This document shows, one piece after another, positions 1 to 8,300 of a stretch of DNA of 10,000 bases. A program made the translations under genes and the position numbers. This DNA comes from Halisarca cf. caerulea (lineage: Eukaryota; Porifera; Demospongiae; Chondrillida; Halisarcidae). Location of the stretch: contig CAUJGJ010000129.1 in the NCBI GenBank assembly GCA_963170055.1, forward strand, positions 333,201 through 343,200, read 5' to 3'. The notes under the pieces were generated by a model. It saw only the letters and a list, made by a program, of their open reading frames with translations. It did no database searches and was not told the origin of the DNA. Position 1 is the first letter of the stretch, and every line of letters starts with the position of its first letter.

Positions 1-570
1 TACATTAATATATATGTGTTATACATTAATCACAAACACAAGTCTCTGGCTAAGCAGTCAGCAATCAGTGTTCTTTCATTACATGTACAACAGCAAGCAT
101 ACAAAGCATATGCCCAGCTAGAGGGCAATGTAAACAAAAAATTACTTAACAAAGACTGATTGCTAATAGAACCTAGGATTGCCACAGAGTTAAATCTTTG
201 AATAATTATACTAATAATTGTTTTTACACAGTGGACAGATTTAGGATTTATTGGCAGTCTTTATTGGATACAATGAGATAATTCCTTCAGCAATGACAAT
301 ACACCGTTTTCAAAGACTTCCAGATTCAAACCCAATTGGCGCAAAATAAAGGAATTGAGACATTTCCTGGTATAAAGTGTTTTTTCTGCTCTTTAATTTG
401 CCTGCATGATTGGCAGGGAGCAAGTGTGTCCCAGCATGTGAAGTCTCAAGCCAAAGTCCTGCCCCTCTTCAACAGAAGCACTGAGACACCATCAGCTCAC
501 TTCCCATCTGAGCAGCAGATGTACACCAGTAGGATTCAGCATAGATGGAATGTCTGCTTCAGCTAGTGCT
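1..570. other. AT-rich region without recognisable gene
   Basis: The first 330 bases are AT-rich with no motif of note apart from a direct repeat of TACATTAAT at 1-9 and 22-30. A 76-codon frame at 336-566 (+) has no recognisable domain and is judged chance or a further decayed part of the retroelement that follows. Confidence 0.5.
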
Positions 571-650
571 CTCTTTGCCATGTCATATGGATTTCCTGTC
601 CCCCCTCTTCAACACATTTGATGACATCCAAAAATCCTGCAGCTGCATGG

Positions 651-1440
651 AAGCTCCTTGTAACATGTACGTATCTCAGTGATAAGTGTTGGCTACAGGC
701 ATCTCTACCTATATTAATGCTCACCATGCAGTGGTATAGGAATCAGGAGTGTTGCCAAGCTTGGGCCTCCTGCCTTTTGGCTTAATTCTGCTGCAGGCAC
801 CTCTTTGATCACCTCAGCCCTACTGCCAGTAAGGGTTTCGTGTTGTTTGTACTGACACTAAGAAAGAACTCAGTGTTTGGAAGAGAATTTTTGGCCATCA
901 GACCCCCTTTGGTAGTGCATGTGCTGGTATCCAGAAAGGGTGGGGCTAGCAAGTTGTTACCTGTACTTGTCACGTCTCCTTTCAGATGCTGACCCAACTT
1001 CTAAAGTAAGTCTTTAAGCAGCCCTGCAAAAAATAAAATCTGGAGCATGGTTGAGTGTCTCTCCTGTGTGTTTCGGCATGGGCTAGCAGATGGAAAATAC
1101 CTTCATACGAGTTGCTGTTGGCCTTTGCCTTGGCTCTATGGAGTCTGTGTTTGCCATGTGTGTCTTCTATGTGGAAGTAATGCTGACAAGAGTGAGCTTC
1201 TTGCCCTTAGTTGCCAGAAGAGCCAAAGCAGGTTGCTGTGCCACTCCACCCTCAATGACATCATCAAGCAGGCCTTTGTGGCAATGGGTGTCTCTAGCAT
1301 GTATACTCTTGATCCTTGAGGTCATGTCTATCAGATGGGATCTCTATTATCCCTTGTTTTTTCAGCTAATGTCTGCATGGTGTGGGATGCTACTTATCAT
1401 GTATGACATGTATGCTGATTCCTCCAATATTCAGCTATAG
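651..1440 (+). mobile_element. Degenerate non-LTR retrotransposon fragment (C-terminal reverse-transcriptase-side region)
   Basis: Short protein segments in matching order but changing frames recall the C-terminal part of reverse-transcriptase polyproteins common in invertebrate genomes: LSDKCWLQASLP (675-710), AKLGPPAFWLNSAAGTS (754-804), SGAWLSVSPV (1039-1068), FIRVAVGLCLG, a Cys/His cluster VCVCHVCLLCG (1143-1175), LNDIIKQAF, SDGISIIP (1331-1354), VWDATY (1380-1397) and DMYADSSNIQL near 1405-1437. At least five frame changes and several stops separate them, so it is inactive. The recognition is from remembered family pattern; no search was possible. Traces may begin near 580. Short open frames here on either strand are by-products of the decay. 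Confidence 0.55.
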
Positions 1441-1449
1441 CTTGCAGGA

Positions 1450-2400
1450 CCTAAAAACTCACATTTTCACAGGGGGCATGCCCCAAGACACCCCTAGTTA
1501 CGTACGTATATACCCCTGTACTCCATATACATATCTGCTTGCACCTCTAGATCACTGCACTGCATGTTTTATAGATGTTTAGGATACCACATATGCATAC
1601 TTGTATCTACCCCCTACTATACTTTGTAATTACTGCCCCCCAATCATTATCTTAAAAGAAACCCTACTACATACATACAATACATGCATCAAACCATAGA
1701 TGCCTTCTAGTATCTATAATCAAACCTACATGCTTTCATGACAAACAAGATAGAACCTGTACATGTACAGTAGCCTCTCTAAGCCCCACACCCCTGAGAC
1801 TAAAGAACTGGTCTGATTTAAAGATACTATAATATAATGTACATTAATTTGAGAATACAGTTTGAAAATGTATCCACTTAAATGAGCTAGGGTTTCAGAT
1901 TACAAGAGAGTTGGTTTAGAAAGGCTTCACCATATACATATGTCGTGTTAACAACTGCTGCAATATTTCTGTATATATGTGTGTAGAATTAATTTGATAT
2001 GCTAAAACAGGTACAACTATTATTGTTGTTATTAGTGGCCGCTCCGCACTATACAGATATACTTTATATGTATACTATTGTATACTAATGTGTACTATTG
2101 TGTACGTACACATATACTTATACTTAATATGTGTACTAAGATACTGAATTTAATAATAGTGTTATACACATAATATGAGTTGATGTTTTGCTATCATCTC
2201 ACACAATTGCATAAGGTATATTGATTATATAATATACACAGAAATACAATGTGATATATTGATTTGCATGAACAGGTATAATAATATTTGCTATTATAAC
2301 TAGAGGAGAAGATGGTCATGGGCGAATTGCATAATCTTATATGAATTTCTTTACATGGGGCCACACCTGGATATCTAGCATGAAAATTAAGGTTCAATCT
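1450..2400. other. Gene-free, repeat-like region
   Basis: About 1470-1800 the + strand is C/A/T-rich with few G and starts with a perfect 12-bp palindrome, GGGGCATGCCCC at 1473-1484, which looks like dispersed repeat sequence. From 1800 on it is AT-rich with small tandem and palindromic patterns. No coding frame is convincing, including the 70-codon frame on the minus strand at 2194-2406, which has low-complexity Y/C/I-rich content. Confidence 0.5.
2061..2112. repeat. Imperfect 10-bp tandem repeat ending in a palindrome
   Basis: Units TATACTATTG, TATACTAATG and TGTACTATTG lie head to tail at 2071-2100, preceded by a looser unit at 2061. They end in the perfect 14-bp palindrome TGTGTACGTACACA at 2099-2112. 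This is a short minisatellite-like array without obvious function. Confidence 0.6.
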
Positions 2401-2426
2401 TTGCATGCAGGTTTATTGGCTAGCAT

Positions 2427-2600
2427 GAATACAGTGGAACCTGTATAATAATGCAGACACCTTGGGACCACTGAAAAGTGTCCTGATTTTCTGAAGCTGC
2501 TCCAATATGTTATCCACATATTTATGAGAATTTGGGACCATAACTAAATGTCCTGTTTATACAGGCACATGTCCACATTTTAAAGTGTCCTGAATAACAT
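2427..2600. repeat. Dispersed repeat copy (GACACC...GTGTCC type)
   Basis: The stretch beginning GTGGAACCTGTATAATAATG contains alternating GACACCTTGGGACCA and GTGTCCTG phrases and a TATACAGG. Related, diverged copies lie at about 4637-4800 and 5047-5145. The copy at 5047-5145 sits in the position expected if the tandem duplication carried this repeat along. Confidence 0.5.
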
Positions 2601-2837
2601 CTTTCACTGTTATTTCAAAGCAAGGCATGAAGTAGTAAAGTTTAAAATTTAATTCATTTCAATAAGTAGAATTTAGTTTAAATTTGATAACTAAGCTTAT
2701 AAGAATATACTTTGTGACAGGCAAATAGTATTGTCTAATGTAAAATTACTTTAATTGTCATGAGCAAACTTTTTTAGAGCCTGTAAACATTGGTGACAGC
2801 GATCAATTATTTTCTTGAGCTTGTCAATGTTACTGAT

Positions 2838-3620
2838 TCAGTGGTACACAACACTGATTGGCTGTTGGCCCAAAAATGAATGATTCACACTGCAGTCAGA
2901 TGTAACTATGGTGAGATGGCGATGAGCAGTTCAAGCAAAGTTGTTCTATGGAATCACTGTGGGATATCGTGGGCTGTAACTTTCACATAATGGAGCAGTG
3001 GAAACTGGTGATGACAGTTAATGACACTGGGTACTACATCATGGCATCCTGGAAACTGACCAGCTTGGGAGTTAGCAAAAAACTTTGACACAATGCGGAC
3101 AATGAAGCTATCAGCTTGCCTCTCAAAGTGAAGTTTCTTTGTATTAATGTAGGATAAATGCATTGTATCCAGAAATTCATCATTAGCTTCATTTGCAATA
3201 ACCTTTGTACCAGAGGCTTCCAGTAGGTTGTATGTATCTGAGCCTTTTCCTCCAATGAGTATATGTCATAGCCATCATATGCAATGAAAGTGTCATCATC
3301 TTCTCCATTGAGAACATTGTCACCTAATGCAGAACCAACCAAGGTGTCATCATATGGTGTTCCATAAATGTTTTCCACCTGATGTATCTCATCAAAACCA
3401 TACAGATGTCTACAGATGCCGTTATCAAGATCTACATAAACTCCTGTTACACTGACTGGGTCACCTGCATGCACAATGATGTCATCCCCATCTCCACCAT
3501 CAATGTAGTTTTCTCCAGCTCCTGGTGATAAGATGTCATTATCTGGTCCTCCTTCCAGAATGTCATTACCAGTTCCACCACTCAGAGTATCATTTCCTGG
3601 TCCTCCAATAAGGGTAGTAT

Positions 3621-3647
<27 letters not shown>
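2838..3647 (-). pseudogene. Decayed partial tandem copy of the RTX gene 3' end
   Basis: This stretch aligns colinearly with 5359-6170, from the shared ATGATGTCCTC (residue about 1224) to the parental stop position (TGA, 2838-2840). About 120 residues from DVLKGGAGN to AYDGYDI remain in frame and are roughly 93% identical to the parent by eye. Damage seen: a 3-bp in-frame loss near 3303 (GEEGDD to GEDDD), a 2-bp insertion near 3260-3264, a 1-bp deletion near 3008-3017, and two parental-frame stops (TAG at 2946-2948, TGA at 2931-2933). The upstream end abuts the (TA)n tract, so the 5' 1,200 codons are missing. Homology continues past the stop into the 3' flank (to about 2640), showing a DNA-level duplication. 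The open frame reading through the (TA)n tract is accidental. Confidence 0.9.
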
Positions 3648-3791
<144 letters not shown>

Positions 3792-3799
3792 TTATTAAG

Positions 3800-3933
3800 T
3801 TATACCCCGCTTTTGCTGGGTACATGGGGAATATACTAAGTGTTAGGTGTTGATACACGAGGGCGCAACCCGAGTGTTAATCAACACCTAACACTTAGTA
3901 TATTCCCATGTACCCAGCAAAAGTGGGGTATAA
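3800..3933. mobile_element. Palindromic MITE-like element
   Basis: A 55-bp left arm (3800-3854) and a 54-bp right arm (3880-3933) are reverse complements except for one substitution and one single-base indel, around a 25-bp centre containing GAGGGCGCAACCCGAG. The ends are TTATACCCC and GGGGTATAA, compatible with insertion at a TA target. There is no coding capacity. The form matches foldback or MITE elements mobilised in trans; the transposase family cannot be told from the ends alone. Confidence 0.75.
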
Positions 3934-3960
3934 TTGATATATATCCCACTTGAAAGGAGG

Positions 3961-4350
3961 ATTTTGCTCGCAGGGAAGGTACTTCAGTGTTAAATTCAAG
4001 CCGAACGACGGTTGTTATCTTTACAACTCTCCTTTTCAGCGACGAACCTTGCGTCTACGCCAAATACTGGATGCAATGTAATGCGAAAGATAACGCTTTT
4101 AACTTAATTCGAGGGAAGACAGCTACGGAATACTACGGCGTGAAAACAAAACTTACTGGAGCACATGTTTCTTTCTAAAAGTTCGCTTTAGTCTTCATCC
4201 GTGACGGTCGTCCTCGAAAGGTTAGGAGAATTCGCGATTGCTCCGTTTGGAGGGACTACTGCTCTCCTAAAAGACTGCAAACGTCGCAACGGGGTCTGAA
4301 ACGATAGGTGTAGATAAAAACGTTCCTAAAAAGAACAATACGAACTTCTT
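3961..4350. promoter_or_regulatory. CpG-rich block
   Basis: I count 28 CpG dinucleotides in about 390 bp, whereas the comparable stretch 2401-2790 has none that I can find. It could be a CpG island-like promoter or first-exon region from elsewhere carried by an element, or simply recently arrived, not yet CpG-depleted DNA. No TATA box or clear transcript start can be assigned, and no gene beginning here is evident. Confidence 0.45.
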
Positions 4351-4447
4351 AATTAGTAGGCTTAGTATACATTGTATGTACAGCAGGGTACTGCTGTTGC
4401 ATCATCCTGTTGACAAGGCAGTTATCAATTATCGTCACTTAAAAAAA

Positions 4448-4534
4448 CGGGGTATATGAATTGGGGTCATTGATATACCCCGGTATATCGCGAATATACC
4501 CAAGGCGGTCTCTTTGAAGATAATAGATACCGCC
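4448..4534. repeat. Cluster of three short inverted repeats
   Basis: CGGGGTATA (4448-4456) pairs with TATACCCCG (4474-4482). GGTATAT (4482-4488) pairs with ATATACC (4494-4500). GGCGGTCTCT (4504-4513) pairs with AGATACCGCC (4525-4534) with one mismatch. The first shares GGGGTATA with the ends of the palindromic element at 3800-3933, suggesting related subterminal sequence. Confidence 0.7.
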
Positions 4535-4555
4535 CACGCAGTGGGATATATATAC

Positions 4556-4561
<6 letters not shown>

Positions 4562-4636
<75 letters not shown>
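4562..4636. repeat. (TA)n microsatellite 2
   Basis: About 75 bp of TA dinucleotides preceded by TATACATATACATA. It closes the block of mobile DNA that begins at the first (TA)n tract and yields only spurious Tyr-Ile frames. Confidence 0.95.
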
Positions 4637-4640
<4 letters not shown>

Positions 4641-5358
4641 AACCATGCAGGTCACTTGAAAGCCTGGACACCTGCATGAACTGGACATTAAGTTATAGTC
4701 CTAAATTAATGTACCTGCATACATTTGATACCTGCAAACTAACGACACCTCTGTATTCAGGAATCAGGACAGACTTTTCTGGTCCAAATGTGAATTCCCA
4801 GGCATTACTAGCTGTGTACATATTGTGGGCACTGCAAAAGTGCTATAGCAGCTGAAAAGACACATAAGTGTTCATTTCTATAACTTATCAAGGGTTTTAG
4901 TCAGCTATAATGGATATATGCCGTTTTGTCATGTATTTATGATTTGCACTGGTTCCAAATACATGCATGCTCGCCTAGTTATATAATGGCATCAATATTA
5001 TTATATGTGTACACCATTTTGCCGTGTTGTCACGTTTTAATAGCATATTGTGGCAACTCTGGAAAATAAGGACACCTCTGCATAAACTTATAGGACATTT
5101 TTGGTAGTCCCTAAGTTGTCTGCAATTTACAGGATTCACTGTGTTCTAAAGTAAAGTATAAATTAACAAAACCTAATTAAATCCAATGAGAATTCAGTTT
5201 AGTAAATTCATCTAAGAATAGCACTGTGAAAAAAGATTTAAATCAAATTATTGTTGTAAAATTACTATAGATTAAGTTGTAGAAATAGTTTTAGAGCCTA
5301 AATTATTTTGTGACAATGATTGATTATTTCTTTGGCTTCATATACTTAGTCTATTGCT
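4637..5358. other. 3' flank of the RTX gene with dispersed repeat copies
   Basis: About 4637-4800 and 5047-5145 hold diverged copies of the GACACC/GGACA repeat also seen at 2427-2600; the first includes three spaced ACCTGCA phrases. From about 5150 to the stop codon the sequence matches the flank of the decayed copy (TTAGAGCCT at both). No canonical AATAAA is seen on the minus strand just beyond the stop; an ATTAAA (TTTAAT at 5036-5041) about 320 nt downstream is a weak candidate poly(A) signal. Confidence 0.5.
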
Positions 5359-8300
5359 TCAATGGCACACAACACTGATTGGCTGTTGAATCAAGAATCC
5401 ATCGTGCAGACTGCAGTCAGCTGTAACTATGGTGAGATGACGGTATACATTTGCCGCAAAGTAGTTCTGCAGAATCACTGTGGGATGCCGTGGGCTGTAA
5501 CTCTCACAGAATAGAGCGCTGGCAACTGGTGGGTGCAGGTTAATGACACTGGGTACAGCATCATGACATCCTGGAAACTGGTCAGCTGCGGAGTTAGCAA
5601 AGAACTTTGACACAACGCGGATAATCAAACTATCAGCTTGCCTCTCAAAGCGAAGTTTCTTCGTATTAATGTAGGATAAATCAATTGTATCCATAAAATC
5701 ATCATCAGCTTCTGTTGCAATAACTTTTGTCCCAGAGGCTTCAAGAAGGTTGTATGTATCTGAGCCTTTTCCTCCAATGAGTATGTCATAGCCATCATAT
5801 GCAATGAAAGTGTCATCACCTTCTTCCCCATTGAGTACATTGTCACCTAATGCAGAACCAACCAAGGTGTCATCATATGGTGTTCCATAAATGTTTTCCA
5901 CCTGGTGTATCTCATCAAAACCATACGGATGTCTACAGATACCATTATTAAGATCTACATAAACTCCTATTTCACTGACTGGGTCACCTGCATACACAAT
6001 GGTGTCATCCCCATCTCCACCATCAATGTAGTTTTCACCAGCTCCCGGTGATAAGATGTCATTATCTGGTCCTCCTTCCAGAATGTCATTGCCATTTCCA
6101 CCACTCAGAGTGTCATTTCCTGGTCCTCCAATAAGGGTGTTATTTCCAGCTCCTCCTTTGAGGACATCATTCCCATACTCACCCTGAAAGTAGTCATCAT
6201 CATCTCCGCCTACAATTGTATTTGGCCTGTCATTTCCTGTAATGTTGTTAGCTTGAGATTTGAAACCATATACTGTTCTCACTTCTCCATACATTGCATT
6301 GTCACTGAGATGGATGTCCTGTTGGCTTACACCGTGCTGGCTGGCTTTGTTTATGGCTATAGGGACTGCCTGAAAAGAGTCCTCAGGTGAAATAACAAAG
6401 GTAATACCATCACTCGAGACAATAGTAAGATGACGTGCTTCTCGATTGACTACATAGTCAACAAGTGTGGCTGAAAATGACTTTGCAGCATCAGAAGTAT
6501 CTGTGTACCTTAGTGTCACAGACTGTGCATTGGTAGAGAAAGCAATCTTATTATAATTTGCACCAAAAAGGACAGTGTCAGCAACATTGTCAGTTGCGAT
6601 ATTCTCAATATTAATTTGACCATATCCAGGCTTCAAGACATAGGTATCACTACCATTATTGCCTCTCATGGTGCCTCCACCCTCTCTGGGATCAATGTAG
6701 TTGTCCATTTGATTGCCTGTGATGACATCTGCATGTGGCGAGCCAATGACACGTTCAACTTTATAAAACTTTGCATCTGTCAGATCAATTGTTGTGGGAT
6801 GCTCTGATTTTGACTTATCAATCATTACTGCTGTCTTTTCATGTGCACTGCTGGAGGTCGAAGGAAGAGTGAATGCAATGCCATCTTTAGAGCGGACCAA
6901 GAGGTGCTGGTATTCTGGTCCTCTAAACCAGTCTACAAAAACTACATCAAGCTCAGCAGATGATGTGGCAATTAGTTTTAGGTTCATTCCATCAGCATTT
7001 GCCTTGATAGCATCAAAGTTGGCATCATACAGTAGTAAATCAGTTTTACCATCAACAGCATAATTGTCAATCATACTATGTGCTCTGGAGATAGTCACTG
7101 TACGATCTGGGCGCCCAGAACTAATGATTTCCGTGTATGGAGACGCAACAGAATCAAAAACTCTTCTTTTCTTCCTCGATGACTTTGACACCTTGACAAC
7201 ATAGGTGTCCGCTCCTTCTTTCCCAGATACAGTATCATAGCCTCCTGCTCCTGCTATGTAGTTGTCAAGGTCATTTCCTGTGATCTGATTGTCATCTTTT
7301 GTCCCAACTACTGAGGTAACCTGCTTCAAGATGGCATTTGAGCGAAGGTCTACATTTGTATCCTGTGATGTCAGCTCCTTCAAAGTAGGAATCAAATTTA
7401 TGCTGTCAGTGTTGGTATCATGACGGATTTCCAAGAATATGTGATCCTGAGAATACAAGGTGACATGCTGGTATGTCTTACCAGAAAACCAACTCTTAAT
7501 TGTCAACCTATAGCTGCCTGATTGGACTATCAGGTCAATGCTGTTTGCAGATCTGTGTGCACTGATAGAGTCAGCATCGGTCGGAAAGATAATTGTGTCT
7601 AGTTTCTCATCTGATGCTCCATTGAATATTTCATCATTACCCTCTGTATATTGTATGTGGTATGTATCAGCACCATCACCGCCACTCATGTAGTCGCTGC
7701 CTTTACCAGGAACAATGACATCATCATTATTGTATCCATACAAATAGTCATTGTGATCAGAGCCAATCAGTTGTTTTACTGTTGGAAGCCCTAGCCAATT
7801 AGGTGCTGGGTTGAACCAGACATATGATTTACGTCCAGCTCCACTGAGAGCGTAGGGGATGCCTGTTGCCCGATTAGACTGTCTTTCAATGTGAAACAAT
7901 ACAGAATCCGAAGTTTTAAAGTTCAAGTGCTGATATGCTGAACCACTTAACCAGGACTTGATTGTTACTTTGAAAGCCGGCCCAGCTGTAATGATCACAT
8001 CATTACCAGATGATGAGAAAGAAAGGTCACGGAAGCTCTTGGGAATGATCATGAAATCATCTGTCTCTTGAGTGTCATAATTGTTAAGGGTAACATGGGT
8101 TGAGTCACCATGGAGGAAGTAGGTGTCTGCTCCTGCATTGCCTTCAACGTAGGTGTGCTGTGGTCCAAAGTAAAAGGAATCATCTCCTCCATTTCCCTTC
8201 ACTATGTAGTGGTAGTCTGTGAGTCCATATGGTAGATTCTTTGGCAATTTTTGAACAGCAAAGAAGTTGTTATTGTCACTGTTTCCATGGTACTCACCAT

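Larger units (their letters stand above)
3937..4553. mobile_element. Candidate non-autonomous element with 14-bp terminal inverted repeats
   Basis: ATATATATCCCACT at 3937-3950 is the exact reverse complement of AGTGGGATATATAT at 4540-4553, bounding about 617 bp. The inner sequence differs sharply in CpG content from its surroundings. The right end is crowded with nested inverted repeats (4448-4534). No transposase frame exists; a 63-codon frame at 3987-4178 (+) shows no recognisable domain. The terminal match is partly low-complexity TA, so the element limits are tentative. Confidence 0.45.

Noticed and set aside
809..997. 62-codon minus-strand frame
   Set aside because: It is antisense to the degenerate retroelement, whose plus-strand segments give recognisable motifs; no independent support.
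3987..4178. 63-codon plus-strand frame in the CpG-rich block
   Set aside because: It has no recognisable motif and no matching frame nearby; kept only as part of the candidate element.
4435..4855. Three frames through the second (TA)n tract
   Set aside because: Their length comes from alternating Tyr-Ile codons; no domain or conserved sequence on either side.
5995..6210. Tandem DNA satellite in the RTX block
   Set aside because: The repetition is at protein level (nine-residue units) with diverged codons, so it is a coding repeat, not a DNA satellite.
6616..7063. Plus-strand frames inside the RTX gene
   Set aside because: They are antisense to a continuous, well-supported minus-strand coding region with clear domains; the same applies to 8267-8539 and 9118-9375.
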